Shown here: positions 40,310 to 50,948 of the stretch, one piece after another
Layout: the number at the start of each line of letters is the position of its first letter
Position numbering within the stretch: the first letter of the stretch is position 1
Source of the DNA: Isochrysis galbana
Lineage: Eukaryota > Haptophyta > Isochrysidales > Isochrysidaceae
Direction of reading: 5' to 3'
Assembly (NCBI GenBank): GCA_018136815.1
Contig: CM030932.1
Coordinates: forward strand, 8,742,001 to 8,806,000
DNA: 64,000 nucleotides
Made by a program: the position numbers and the translations under genes
Notes under the pieces: generated by a model
What the model was told of the DNA's origin: nothing
Databases searched by the model: none
The model's input: only the letters and a program-made list of their open reading frames with translations

Positions 40310-42472
40310 ATGTCTGCGACCCGGCCGCTCGTCATCTCGCAGAGCGAGCCGCAGCTGAGAGCCTCCCCCCATCCAGCGGCCGAGGGAGGGGTGGCCGCAT
40401 GCCCAGACATCAGGCAAGGGTGGTGCTCCTGTACACCGCACTCGCCGGCCGCACAGCTAGAACGAGGGTTGAAGCCGCCCTTACGCGCTCAAGTTCTGGC
40501 TCCAGTCGATGGCCTCATCAGTGCAGCTGGCTCGCTGCAAGCAAGTTCCCCATCAAGGAGCCTGCGGTATGCTGGCAGATCTGTTGTTCACGTGAGCACA
40601 CCCATGGCGGTCAGTTCGGATACACATGTGCTGAAGGTGATGCCATCCTTACCCACGCCGGAGGTGCGATCCCCGCATGGATCGAGAACATTTGGTGGTG
40701 GCTTCAGCACCTCAATCGCATCCGTCAACACGTTGCCCATTAATTTCATCTCCTTGTCGGATTCAGCAAGTGCTGTCGCTGCCATCGACGCTGCTCGGCC
40801 GAAGAAGCGGGTCCTCAAGGGCGCAGACCCCTTGCTTTCTCGGTCTCCCTCACGTGCAGCGGCACGCGTGTTCGCTGGTCTGCCGACGAGCCCTTCAAAA
40901 ACCAGCAAGCTACAGTCTTCCTTGGAAAGTGGGGGTAACATTTCTCCTTCAAAGTGGATGCCCAAGCAGTCGTGGTCCGAGGTAGAGGCTAACGATACCC
41001 CTACGCCAGCTGCACATTCTCCTCTTCTGCCGATCCGGTCGCCCAGACGGTCGCCAGTCTCGCCCAAACGTTCGCCCATCCTGCGCAAACGCCATGAACT
41101 AGGCTCATGTCAGCATCATTCACCCAATGAAGTCATGCAGGCAGGGGAGGGAGCAAAAGGCCGGCCTAGGACGCTCACAGAGCCTCGAACGTTGGCCACT
41201 GCCGTGCGAAATGCGATCTCGCGAGCCAATGGCCCGAACAAGTGGCAACGCATACTTTTCCTGAGCAGTTTTCATGCATTGTTGCGACGGCAAGAGGGAG
41301 TGCGTCAACTTACCAACCGGACATTTGGAGGTGTCACGCTGCCGTTTAAGGACAGGCTCAGGATGCTGCGACAGCTGAAGTTCTTGTCGAAGCTCGAGGA
41401 TGAAGAGCTCGTGCTACTGGCTCAACAATCTAGCGTGGTGCTTTTGCCCCGATATGCATGCGTTCAGCGGGGAGACCGATTGCCGGTTGCACTCCACGTA
41501 GTAGTCGCCGGCTCTCTCATCGCCACGGATGAACATGGTGGCACAGGGGTCCTAGGCCCTGGCGCATCATTTGGTGAGATGGCGCTCGCGCCCACGATGC
41601 TAAGGTGGTGCTATCAGAAAGAAGTGGTGAGTTCAAAGACCTCACTGCTGCTAAAGGTTGAGCGCTCGAAGCTTGAGAAAACGAGCTTCTACGCCAAAGT
41701 CCTTGAGGCTGCAGCTGCACACATCATGTATGAAGCTAAGAAGCAAGTCGTCCAACGCATGCACATTTTCCTGCCTAGTGGTTCGGGCCTCCACATGCGC
41801 ATCCTGCCGATGCTGACGCTATGGGACGCTCTAGCTGGCACGCTTGTGTATTCGGAAAACGAGCCGGCAAATTCGATTTTCATGCTAGCTCGCGGTGTCA
41901 TTCAGCTCCGGCGAATCCAACCGGCACAAGATGCGGCGGTGGGGCTTCCAGCGCTCAATGCCCCTCCATCTGCTGTTGCAGACAACGAGCGGCAGGCGTC
42001 AACACGCCGGCGGCGCTCCTCGCGCAAGCTTTCTACCCTGGCGGAATCTAAGCATCTCCTCACGCTTCGTCACGATGACTCGGTTCCATGGTTTGGTGAG
42101 GCTGCCCTATTTGGCGACGACGTTCGCAGACTACATGACGCCTCATGTGTCGAAGATTGCCAGCTTGTGGTTATCGCCCGCGAGCATTTTGAGGAATTCA
42201 AGCGTGTGATACCGAATCTGGTCGTCTTGCTGCACGAGTCCAGCATTGCCCTCGACTCGCGTACGTCGAAAGAGGCATCCTGGCAAGAGTTGTGCGGCGT
42301 GTCGCGCGCTCTTGCCGCAAACGCTATCAAGCGTTATGAGAAGCAGGAGGCCGTCATGCATGCGCGGTGGAGAAGAGATCAACACCACATGAACCCGCAG
42401 GCGGACTCAGTGTGGTCGCGGATTAAGGATCACTCATCTGATATCATACATGCGAAGCGTTCCTTGTTTTGA
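40310..42472 (+). CDS. Protein with two cyclic-nucleotide-binding-like domains
   Basis: The intronless frame encodes 720 aa from the ATG at 40310 (the frame is open back to 40160). Residues 1-330 are low-complexity, Ser/Pro-rich with RSPRRSPVSPKRSP repeats. The first CNB-like domain follows a helix (DRLRMLRQLKFLSKLEDEELVLLAQQ). It contains LHVVVAGSLIATD and the phosphate-binding-cassette-like PGASFGEMALAP (about residues 378-465). The second contains NSIFMLARGVIQLRRI and PWFGEAALFGDDVRR (about 535-660). The cassette Arg that binds cyclic nucleotide phosphate is not obvious in either, so binding of cAMP or cGMP is uncertain. No kinase, channel or DNA-binding domain is visible. Function is unknown; a regulatory or scaffold role is possible. 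Confidence 0.75.
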   Translation: MSATRPLVISQSEPQLRASPHPAAEGGVAACPDIRQGWCSCTPHSPAAQLERGLKPPLRAQVLAPVDGLISAAGSLQASSPSRSLRYAGRSVVHVSTPMAVSSDTHVLKVMPSLPTPEVRSPHGSRTFGGGFSTSIASVNTLPINFISLSDSASAVAAIDAARPKKRVLKGADPLLSRSPSRAAARVFAGLPTSPSKTSKLQSSLESGGNISPSKWMPKQSWSEVEANDTPTPAAHSPLLPIRSPRRSPVSPKRSPILRKRHELGSCQHHSPNEVMQAGEGAKGRPRTLTEPRTLATAVRNAISRANGPNKWQRILFLSSFHALLRRQEGVRQLTNRTFGGVTLPFKDRLRMLRQLKFLSKLEDEELVLLAQQSSVVLLPRYACVQRGDRLPVALHVVVAGSLIATDEHGGTGVLGPGASFGEMALAPTMLRWCYQKEVVSSKTSLLLKVERSKLEKTSFYAKVLEAAAAHIMYEAKKQVVQRMHIFLPSGSGLHMRILPMLTLWDALAGTLVYSENEPANSIFMLARGVIQLRRIQPAQDAAVGLPALNAPPSAVADNERQASTRRRRSSRKLSTLAESKHLLTLRHDDSVPWFGEAALFGDDVRRLHDASCVEDCQLVVIAREHFEEFKRVIPNLVVLLHESSIALDSRTSKEASWQELCGVSRALAANAIKRYEKQEAVMHARWRRDQHHMNPQADSVWSRIKDHSSDIIHAKRSLF

Positions 42473-43122
42473 CGTTGCAGAGAGTTTCGTTTCGTTGGGT
42501 GATGGGTTACCTAGGTGATGGGGCTACCTTGGAACGAGACTTCGCCCCCTCTTTCTACGTTGTGACAAATCAACCGCAAGTCCATGTGAATATAATACTT
42601 GCGGCACATAGCACAACCCACTCCATACGTCATTCGAACGCCAGATGCTATCATATCTTGCTCTCAGTGGTAGCTCGTGACACTAGTGGTGTTCACTCCG
42701 CAAAAACTGCTTACGAGAATCTGCGTTGTCAAAGCCTTCCTACTGCGACAGCTATTGATCGCTACTGTTGGTGCTGGCGGCTGTCGTCGCATAATAATAA
42801 TAAAATAACTGAGCATTAGTTCCACTACTCCCACTAGCCCGGTACCAACGCCACGACAGCCCTCAGCGCACCTGCCCGTACACCTTGGCGCGTGCTGTTG
42901 GTCGGCGCAGCAGACCGCAGGACTCAACGCAGTGACCCATCCGCTTCTCTCTTTTACGAGAGTTTTACCAGGATGTTGGGCAGTGTGGTTAGATCTTAGA
43001 TCCACCCAGTCACAACGCGGCCTTTCGGCCTTTCCTGTGCTCTTTGTCAACATCAGTCGGCGGTTACCTTTTTGAAACACGGCCTCGGACGATAAATATA
43101 AATAGAATAAATTTTTTATAAC
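42473..43122. other. Intergenic region with an R3 repeat
   Basis: Positions 42805-42905 match R3 (copies at 14250 and 35395). The rest is the 3' flank of the CNB gene. No other gene is seen. Confidence 0.4.
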
Positions 43123-43446
43123 AAATTTTTATGGGTCGCGGCGCGGCAAAGGAACGGGACTAGCGCTCACTCAATAAGACAGGACACCCTGCCGCGGCAA
43201 GCGCAAGCAAGCACCCTTCCCCCCTTATGCCACCCAGCTCTTCACTAGCTTTCTACCTGCGCTAGCCAGAGCGCCCCTCCCTCCACACTCAGACAGCCCC
43301 CTACCCCAGGATCCTGTTCTGGTCTCGCAGGCAAGGGGGCCTAATGGGAGGGAGAGGAGCAACTCCTCAGAGAGGAGCTGTGGGGAAGGAGATGTCTGAG
43401 TGGGGGCGCTATGCCCTTGCGCTAGGCATGGGCCCCTTCCTTGCAC
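43123..43446 (-). mobile_element. Retroelement 3' end fragment
   Basis: On the minus strand the frame 43446-43225 (QLLSEELLLSLPLGPLACET... KLVKSWVA) and the following 100 nt to ACCCATAAAAATTTG match 30750-31020 (+). This is a 5'-truncated copy of the same element. Confidence 0.6.
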
Positions 43447-43766
43447 ATGTTGTGCTTGGCCGTCCCGTCATCCTAATTTTGATGGCCTACATCGAAGACA
43501 GCGGCATGGGCACCGTGAGGTGTGTGCCTTTCTTGGGCGACGACGAGTGTGCCCAAAAACGGCACGTGTGGGTGCTTGCGCTGCCGCAGCCCGACGGACT
43601 CAGACCTCTTGGTCCTGATTGCATGTTGCACTGCGTGCCCATTACACAGCATCCCGGCGATTTGAGTTGGGAAGACCTGCGAGCTTGGTGGGCGGAGAGA
43701 GCTGAGCGGGTAGTTTCAGCCACAAGTAATGTCATACAGGCCACCCGCTCCCTGTCAATTTGTTGA
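43344..43766 (+). CDS. Unrecognised open frame, possible gene fragment
   Basis: The frame encodes up to 140 aa. The part from about 43440 on (VLGRPVILILMAYIEDSG, VRCVPFLGDDECAQKRHVWV, SWEDLRAWWAERAERVV) has natural amino-acid composition and is not seen elsewhere in the window. I do not recognise it. The first about 35 codons overlap the opposite-strand retroelement, so the true start, if any, is downstream or in another exon. Confidence 0.3.
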   Translation: MGGRGATPQRGAVGKEMSEWGRYALALGMGPFLAHVVLGRPVILILMAYIEDSGMGTVRCVPFLGDDECAQKRHVWVLALPQPDGLRPLGPDCMLHCVPITQHPGDLSWEDLRAWWAERAERVVSATSNVIQATRSLSIC

Positions 43767-45581
43767 GTGTGGAAGGTCGTTGTCACCGACGTGCGCACTT
43801 AAAAATTTGAACAATTCTTGAAGAAAGCGACCGCCCTTGCTGCTAAAAGGCGCCCCACGAAGGGCTGAGGACAACATCTTATATGCCCTCACTATCTATC
43901 CACTTCCTTCTCTCCCCCTTCATTCCCATCCCCTTGGGCCTTCTTCGGCTTCTTGAGGGGGTGCAGCTGTGCTGCTAGCCCAATGGGCGGCGGTTTCCGG
44001 GTGTCGAATGTGTTAGCTTAGTTAGAGTGTTGGTGTTGGGCTGCCGGGCGACGCTCTTCTTCCTTGTGTTGGATGGTACAATCGGAGTTTTACACCTAGT
44101 GTAGCAGCTCACATTCATCGCTCAGCAGCCCCAGCGCCCTTCGTTTCACGTACATACATGAGGGAGGGGCCGGCCAGCCCGCGCGCGCGCGCCGGAGCGC
44201 GGAAGTGAAGTCACTCAGCCTCGGCCATCCTCTGCTACTTGGCTAGGGTGTCCGTCCGCGTTAGTTGACGTTGCTTCATTGTGATCGTTTGAAGTGTAGC
44301 GGTGTAAGTAAGTAAGCGTGCGCCGCCGCCGCGTACGTCGTTCGTGTTGTTGTAGTTGGGCCCCAAAACAAAGGTCGGTCGTGAAGCGTGAAGCGGGAGG
44401 GGGGAGAACCAACAACTTCCTGGGGAATGCCGCCCGCTCGTGCGGGCGGCCGATGCCGTGGAAGGAGGAAGGGTCGCAGGAGAACCGAGCAACCCAGCCC
44501 CGACCATTTAAGATTTGCGGCCGATGCCGTGGAAGGAGGAAGACGTTCCTCTGCTCCAACCCCAGCTTTCCGAGCAATCTTTCATATGCAACTTGTGCTT
44601 TGCCATTAATGGCATTGGCACTTTGAGTACTGAGGGTTTGTAAGTATGGCATATTTGAATCAGCAATTTTTCAGTAATGAACTCATCAAGATGTTTATTT
44701 ATTACAGATGAATTCATGCACCATTTGCCTAACCATTTGCCTTTGTTATTCATTTGTTCATGTATCTCAGTTTTGACACGTTGCTTTATTACCTAAAGTA
44801 TTTCTTCATTAGGTGATGTTGATTTGTAAGAAAGGCCCTACGCGAATACGATCAAATTCTCTGTCACCTCAAGATCCCGCTTGTAAGGATCCATGGCTGC
44901 TTACTTCACACGCCGAGCCGTGTGGCGGGTCGCGCACAAGGGGACGGGCTACGCCGTGCTCGGCGTGGGCGTCTACCAGCCAGGCCCTCTCGGGACGCGC
45001 CCTCACGCCGAGCCAAGTCGCGTACGTGGTGCTGTTCGGCCTCTCCTTCGGGGTGCTCGCGGGGGGGCTCATGGTAGGGTGAGACTCCCCGCGGGAGGGG
45101 AAGAAACCGGAGGGAAAGGAGACCAAAATGAAGGCAAGCCGCTTTTCTCCTGCTCCTGCGGCGGCGCGCGATGGCGGCCGCAGCGATGGGCGCTGGCCTC
45201 GCCAGTGGCCTCGCAAGCGGTCTGTGACCGCTCTCGTCTGGCGAGGGTGTGCGCGGCCAGGAGGCCAGCAGGCACCCCATCTCGCCATACTGAGGCGGTG
45301 CCGCGTGTGATGGTGATGGGCCAGCCCATCATCCATCATGCGCAGCACCGTCATTTTGATGGCTCGCGGCCAGCCGCGCACTGCATGCGCGCGAGAAGCT
45401 GGCATCAAATGCCAGCAGCGGCGAGGTGGAGGGCGCAGGCGACGCTGTGCGCCCGCGCAGGGCTCTATACTACCTGCCCAGGGGTAACCACACTGCTCGG
45501 GGGAACGCAGGCGCGCGTCGCACAGCGCGACCTCTGGTGCTCTTTTGTGGTCGACGTCGATTTCGCACGAGCGCGAAAACG
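43767..45581. other. Intergenic region with retroelement pieces
   Basis: Positions 44430-44560 contain a repeated GGCCGATGCCGTGGAAGGAGGAAG (44450 and 44521). Positions 45010-45137 on the minus strand carry the TTGCCTTCATTTGGT-type block (with one extra A) shared with 14594 and 24877. No gene is recognised. Confidence 0.4.
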
Positions 45582-45589
45582 ATTTCGGG

Positions 45590-46505
45590 CCTAGATGGGA
45601 AATACGTATTCACCGTATTTGGACGAAGGCCAAATACAGACCGTATTTACCGTATTTGAAACTGCCTCAATATGACCCTCCGTATTTGGACGGTGGCGCA
45701 GGCGCGCGCGTCGAAAGTCCCCACGCCATGATCCTGTTTTGGTCTCATAGGCGGGGGGGCCTAATGGGAGGGTGAGGAGCAGATTATTAGAGAGGAGCTG
45801 TGGGGAAGGAGAGATGGCTGGATAGGGCGCTATACCCATGCGCTAGGCATGGGCAGCGCCGCCACCTCAGGGCATGTCCTCCCTCTGTTTGGTCATATGT
45901 TGAGATGTTGAGATGTTTTGTGCCTACAACCTACAACAGAGGACGACGAGGGGGTTTGTGCTGCTTGGGTTAAACGCAGTAGGAAGAGGGAGTGAGCGAG
46001 CAGAGTGAGAGGGGGAGTCAAGTGTTGAATGAAGGCCCATGGATGGCCCATGGCAGGGCACCGAGTTGTAGGTTCCTGTGGTGCACAAGAGTGGGGTGGG
46101 AAGGAGAATTGTGTCAGCAATGGGCAATGGGCATTGTTGCATTGTTTGTTTGCGCAATGCAGCACCGCTGCAGCCATGCGCCATGCGCGCAACGAGCGCG
46201 GATCGCGCGAGGCACGGTCAGGGTTGGGGTTCAGGATGGGGTACACGCTCCATCTACATTCTCACATGCTCTCATCATGATGAGATGATGGGTGAAGGGG
46301 GGGCGGGGGGGAGAGGGCGCTGGCGCTGGCGCTAGGGCAATATATGGCATATGCTGGCGATTGGCGACGGGGGAGGCTTGGGGAATGGGAGCCCCCCCCC
46401 CCCGGTACTGTATTTGGTACTGTATTTGGCTGTATTTGGACGAAGGCCAAATACAGACTGTATTTACCGTATTTGGAAGCCCCCTCACTGTATTTCCCAT
46501 CTAGG
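45590..46505. mobile_element. hAT-like non-autonomous DNA transposon, 916 bp
   Basis: Terminal inverted repeats CCTAGATGGGAAATAC (45590-45605) and GTATTTCCCATCTAGG (46490-46505) are perfect over 16 bp. The flanks are the 8-bp direct duplication ATTTCGGG (45582-45589 and 46506-46513). Subterminal regions carry GTATTTGG-ACGAAGG-CCAAATAC palindromes at about 45620 and 46433 in the same orientation, and many CGTATTT motifs. An 8-bp duplication is typical of hAT elements. No transposase is present. Inside is a fragment of the retroelement seen at 30830 and 43320 (frame ending at 45720). Confidence 0.75.
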
Positions 46506-46513
46506 ATTTCGGG

Positions 46514-47571
46514 TGTGTGTTGAAATGGCGTCGAAAATGTGAATATATCTTATGAGATTCTGCCTCATATACCCATTTCCAGTAGCATACCCTAAAGATC
46601 GCGTGAGATAAAACCTCACTCTTGACTTGTGACTGAGTGAATTTTCACCCTTACAATTAGAAGTAAAAAGCCCTATTTGACCGACCAATTGAGGGCGCAC
46701 CCAACGCCGAGGAGGAACCGCGGGCGGTTGGGTGCGGGAGTTGAGAGTGAGAGTGGGAAGCGAGAGTCGAGAGCTGGGCGCGTGTCATCGTCAGCGATTC
46801 TGATTCGCCCGCCATTCGACGATGGCAATCGTCCAACATCAACATCGAGCCACCTCGCCGCTTTCTACTGCCATACTGTTTACTACGATGAAGCCGGGAG
46901 CGCAGCATTTCCTTCCTTGAAAAGGCGACGGCGCGCGCACCAAACGAGGCGCGTCAGGCAGGGCCTGATCGCTGATCGCTGCTTGTCCCAATCGCCGGAC
47001 TGCCCGCGTTCTGGCTGGTCCTCCGGAGAGAAAGCCAATCTCATAGTAGGTGGACTCTTGCAGAGGCGGGCGAAGCCGCCAAGATCTCGGAACGAGGCTC
47101 CAACGCATACTTTGTCCTCTCTCCCGTCCGCTCTTGCCGCAGGATCGCCGAGCCCGCCGTGAGTGCCCAACGTTTCTTCTCTCGTGAGAGGACAACTTCT
47201 TCTGTAGACAGATCGCAGTGAGATGGCAGGCAGCGTCGTCAACGGCGGGCGGTGCGCCAGCCGGCAGAGAAGAGAAGAAAGAGAGGAAGGGAAGAGAAGG
47301 GGAAGCGAGCGAGGGCACGATCAAGCAGATATGTGGCAAGAAAGAGACAGATTATGAGAATGCAAAGAAGAAGAAGAGGAGGAGGAGAGCGAGAACTGAG
47401 AGCGTAGAGCTAGGGGGACGGAGAGAGAGAAGATAGGCCGAGGAGGGCGCGAAAGCCATCGATCGCCCCGTGCCACCGCCAGCGCCCGTCACAGCCGCCA
47501 CACGTTGAAGCATCGGTCCTCACCCGCCCCAGGGCCTTCTCGCGCGCGTCCTTACCAGATCAACAGTCGGG
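46514..47571. other. R4 repeat and LPMO upstream region
   Basis: Positions 46545-46686 match R4 at 25317. Positions 46690-47210 have frames on both strands without recognisable domains. Positions 47260-47440 are GA-rich and precede the LPMO start, a likely promoter and 5' UTR. Confidence 0.4.
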
Positions 47572-49512
47572 ATGCCAACGACAGCCTCCATGTTCAATCG
47601 CGTCGAAGAGCTGCGCACCTCAAGCCAGAACAAATCTCTGCGCTGCTGCTCTACTCACACCTCTCGCCGCCGCCTCACCGTGGGCTTGCTGATCGCCCTC
47701 TTGCCGGGGCAGGTTGTTGCGCATGGTCGACTCACTACGCCACTGAATCGCATCGCTCAGTGGAGGGAGCGTGAGGCCTCCGACCCAACGGTTTGGGATG
47801 GCAAGTATCCCAAAGTTGAGGATCAGCTTGTGTGCTACGACAACTCGTGCGGCTGGCGGATGAACGAGCCACCCGTGCGCCTGATCGACTACCCAGGCCC
47901 AACGACACATATCGATCACGAGTATTCAACAACTGGCTATCGATGCCACGACTTCGCGGCGATGAGCCCTCGGTCGACGCTTGTGGCTGGCCAGGAGATG
48001 GATGTCGCCTGGACTCTTGATGCACGGCACCCAGGCGACTGCTACATCTACATCTCGTACGACGAGGACAAGACGAAGCCTCAAAACTGGATCAAGCTCG
48101 CCGCCTTCCCTACCTGCTCCTCACAGGAAGAGTTTACGCTTCGCCCGTCGCCCGACAAGCCGCCAGGCCCAGACGGGACAACTTACTCATGGAAGATGAT
48201 GCTTCCTGAATGGCTTCCCAGTTGTGACCACTGTGTACTGAGGTGGGAGTGGCACACCGTGCAGAACCCCGACTCCATTGAGTTCTACACTACGTGCGCT
48301 GATGTTCGCATCGACGGTACTTCTGAGTCCCATGACGACTTTCTCTCCAAGGTGTCCCCTGTGGTGCAGATTGACCGGATCGAGCACCTAGCTCTCGAGC
48401 GGACAGCATATCGCTACCCCAATGTCTATGGCCCAGAATATCTTGTTGGTCCTCCCATCGCAACCTACGACGGCTCCGTGCCGTCTCCTTCACCATCGTC
48501 GCCGCCAGCACCATCTGCGCCCTGTCCCGAACTGCAATTCACAGTGGACAAGACGCACCTCGACGGCTCCATCGGCTACAACTGGTGCTTCTCGGTCACC
48601 AAGGACTCTTCTGGAGAGTATGATGAGGGGCTGAAGTCCGTCTGCGAGAACACGTACCTAGAGCCAACTACGACAGTTGATAATCCTGCCACCTATGTCT
48701 TTGGAAGCTGTCAGGGTGGCTGTGCGGAGTGTGTGTATTCCCAGAAAGGCACTGGGAAGTGGGCTTGCCTTTCGGCCGGCCAAACATTCTTTGGTTGTCC
48801 ATCCTCTCCAACCCCTTCACCGCCACCTTCGGCCTCGCCCTCACCGCCACCCTCGGCATCGCCCTCGCCGCCACCCTCGGCATCGCCCTCGCCGCCACCC
48901 TCGGCATCGCCCTCGCCGCCACCCTCGGCATCGCCCTCGCCGCCACCCTCGGCATCGCCCTCGCCGCCACCCTCGGCATCGCCCTCGCCGCCACCCTCGG
49001 CTTCGCCTTCGCCGCCACCCTCGCCTTCATCTCCGGCGTCCACGCGACAACTTTGCTCAGAAATGGCCGACACGCTCACGGATGTGCGTGAGCTAGATCC
49101 CCCAGAATGGTGCAATAGCGATCCAGCCCGACGCAACCCCACCGACTGCCCCAAATTCTTTGCCAAATTACCTGATGGACGCTTGAAACGATGCGCATAC
49201 AGTCTCCTCGAAGACGGGTGCTACCTACAAGGTCCCACTTGTGAAGAAGACCGCCCTAGTCCCCCACCGTCCAGGGCTGCGCCCTCGCCGCCTCCCATGA
49301 TGACGTGCTCGGAGATGGTGGCAACTCTAACGGATGTTCGCACTCTCGATCCACCTCAATGGTGCAATACAGACCCGGCACGCCGCAATGCAATCGAATG
49401 CCCAAAATTCTACGCAACGTTGGATGACGGCGGGAGGAAGCAGTGCGCCTATGACACGATAAACAGCCGATGCGTCCTCCACCTTGGGCAAATTTGCACC
49501 AACAGCTCATGA
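47572..49512 (+). CDS. Secreted LPMO-like protein with three Cys-rich modules
   Basis: The intronless gene encodes 646 aa. A basic N-region (residues 1-35) precedes a hydrophobic core (LTVGLLIALLPGQVVA) with a clean A|H cleavage site. The mature protein starts HGRLTTPLNR, the LPMO N-terminal His. The second brace His is in DARHPGDCYIYISYD, and EFYTTCADVRI closes the domain (about residues 50-250). Linkers rich in Pro/Ser separate one 90-aa Cys module (CPELQFTV...CAECVYSQ, about 318-410), an 8-aa ASPSPPPS repeat array, and two copies of the 65-aa module (WCNSDPARRN and WCNTDPARRN, near 515 and 600). The LPMO domain is about 50% identical to that of the 31624-34554 gene, but GH8 is absent. Expected role: copper-dependent oxidative cleavage of a polysaccharide outside the cell. 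Confidence 0.85.
   Translation: MPTTASMFNRVEELRTSSQNKSLRCCSTHTSRRRLTVGLLIALLPGQVVAHGRLTTPLNRIAQWREREASDPTVWDGKYPKVEDQLVCYDNSCGWRMNEPPVRLIDYPGPTTHIDHEYSTTGYRCHDFAAMSPRSTLVAGQEMDVAWTLDARHPGDCYIYISYDEDKTKPQNWIKLAAFPTCSSQEEFTLRPSPDKPPGPDGTTYSWKMMLPEWLPSCDHCVLRWEWHTVQNPDSIEFYTTCADVRIDGTSESHDDFLSKVSPVVQIDRIEHLALERTAYRYPNVYGPEYLVGPPIATYDGSVPSPSPSSPPAPSAPCPELQFTVDKTHLDGSIGYNWCFSVTKDSSGEYDEGLKSVCENTYLEPTTTVDNPATYVFGSCQGGCAECVYSQKGTGKWACLSAGQTFFGCPSSPTPSPPPSASPSPPPSASPSPPPSASPSPPPSASPSPPPSASPSPPPSASPSPPPSASPSPPPSASPSPPPSPSSPASTRQLCSEMADTLTDVRELDPPEWCNSDPARRNPTDCPKFFAKLPDGRLKRCAYSLLEDGCYLQGPTCEEDRPSPPPSRAAPSPPPMMTCSEMVATLTDVRTLDPPQWCNTDPARRNAIECPKFYATLDDGGRKQCAYDTINSRCVLHLGQICTNSS
48826..49030 (+). repeat. 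24-nt coding minisatellite (ASPSPPPS)n
   Basis: About eight tandem 24-nt units encode an ASPSPPPS linker between Cys modules of the LPMO. Units are nearly identical at DNA level, which implies recent slippage or homogenisation. The length is divisible by three, so the frame is preserved. Confidence 0.9.
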
Positions 49513-50034
49513 AGCTTTCGCATCTCACATTACAACTCTCATGTGCAATTTGAACCATAACTGGAACTTGTTTGGAGCCGGGAAAAGGGCGCAAAATCCT
49601 TCCCCTCAGGCCTGCAGTGATCGCGGTTGCTAGAACAAAAGCTCGTAACAAGTACTCGTCTCCGGAACGCAATAACATCAGGTAGTTCCTTGAGGTTGCT
49701 GCTACTGCAAGTTTCCAGCACCAGCACCCCTGTGCGATCGATCGTGAATGTGGTTGCTAGCGTTGCATCCCATTAATTTGGCATGCCGATTTCATTGCGC
49801 TCCACCGAAATGTTACTCAAATAAAGGGCGCAATGGTGTGCTTTCGCGCGTGCGCTAAACGGCGCTGCAAACAGCATGTAGGCATGACTGCTGTGCGCGT
49901 CGCGCACTTACGCTCCTTCCTTGCACGCGCGAGAAGAGTCCATGAATGGTACGAGAGTGTCGCACGCGGTGACGATATGAGAGCGAGTTTGTGTTGGATT
50001 TCGTGTTACTCGTTGTTGATGCTTCCATCCGGTG
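49513..50034. other. 3' flank of the LPMO gene
   Basis: Unique non-coding sequence. No gene is recognised. Confidence 0.35.
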
Positions 50035-50090
50035 AAACAGGAGGGGAGCTGCGCGCACGCTCCATGACCCCTACCTTCTAAAGATAATTG
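50035..50090 (-). mobile_element. Head-hairpin retroelement H, head only
   Basis: On the minus strand: CAATTATCTT / TAG / AAGGTA (50086-50072, one T-G wobble), then GGGGTC-ATGG at 50065, then MERARSSPPVSPDG and a stop soon after. The context GGTCATGGAGC equals that of copy F. The 3' end is not identified. Confidence 0.5.
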
Positions 50091-50129
50091 TAGTAGTAAT
50101 TGTTTTTAACTTAATTTCTACTTGATTCA

Positions 50130-50176
50130 CTCATGGAGGGGGCACAAGCCCCTCCCTTCTTTCCACTCCTCCCCTG
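50130..50176 (+). mobile_element. Older R1-like element, left part, interrupted
   Basis: ATGGAGGGGGCACAAGCCCC... CCACTCCTCCCCTG is a diverged R1 5' region. It continues at 50949 (TGTGGGGGAGGAACCACGCC...) after a complete younger R1 inserted at 50177-50931. The right part runs to about 51200 and then meets an R2 copy. Confidence 0.65.
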
Positions 50177-50931
50177 CAACTAAGTTTATACTTGGTTGCC
50201 CCATGGGGGGGCACGAGCCCCCCCCTCTCTCCACTCCTCCCCTGCCATGGGGGAGGAACCACCCATCCTCCTGGCACGCCTGATGGCTTGCCAGGAGGCC
50301 ACTGCCCTACTGACCCACTCCCTTCCCCACAGGCTCGCCCCATTCGCCCATCCTGGCCCCTTGTGGCCAGCCCATTGCTCCAACCCCCCCTCCCCCCCTG
50401 GTCGACAGGCAGACAGGTGCAGATTGGGCGCCCCAGAGGCTCAGGAGCGCCAGCGAGGGAGAGGCAGGGAAGACCAGGGCCCAGTCCCAGCCTCCTCTGC
50501 CCCCAGAGCTGGCCTCCAGGAGCCTCCAGGGGTCGCCAGCAGGCAGCTGCAGGCCTGCCGCAGGCGCGCCATCGCGCGTGCCGCAGGAGAGGGGAGAGAG
50601 AGCGCGGAGAAGGGGGTGGGCGGATCGAGAGCTCCGCTCACCGAAAAATAGGTAAGTCCCGCACCTGTTTACAGGATAAGTCGGGGCTGAGACCGCCGCC
50701 CACTCGGAGACACAGGAGGAAGGGGGGGAATGATCACCGGGGGGGGCGCGGGCCACCGGACCATATCTAAGCCCTTCACCCCTATCCCCCTAGTAGTGCA
50801 CGGGGGGAGTCGCCTTATGGCGGGGGGAGAAGGGCCGGGGAAGTGGGGGTGTAGAAAGTTTCCTACGTGAGTAGAAAGTAGAGGGTCCACGGCCGCGTGT
50901 GCGGTGAGACTATTAAAAGGTTTATTTATTA
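50177..50931 (+). mobile_element. Complete R1 non-autonomous retroelement, 755 bp
   Basis: A 17-bp target duplication (TTTCCACTCCTCCCCTG at 50160-50176 and 50932-50948) defines both ends. The 5' end is the hairpin CAACTAAG / TTTATA / CTTGGTTG (one G-T wobble), then CCCC-ATGG at 50203. The 3' end has a CCGC-GTGT-GCGG hairpin and ends TATTAAAAGGTTTATTTATTA. The copy matches 63186-63953 along its whole length. No protein domain is recognised. The frame from the head ATG is very short, so this is a SINE-like, non-autonomous element. Confidence 0.88.
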
Positions 50932-50948
50932 TTTCCACTCCTCCCCTG

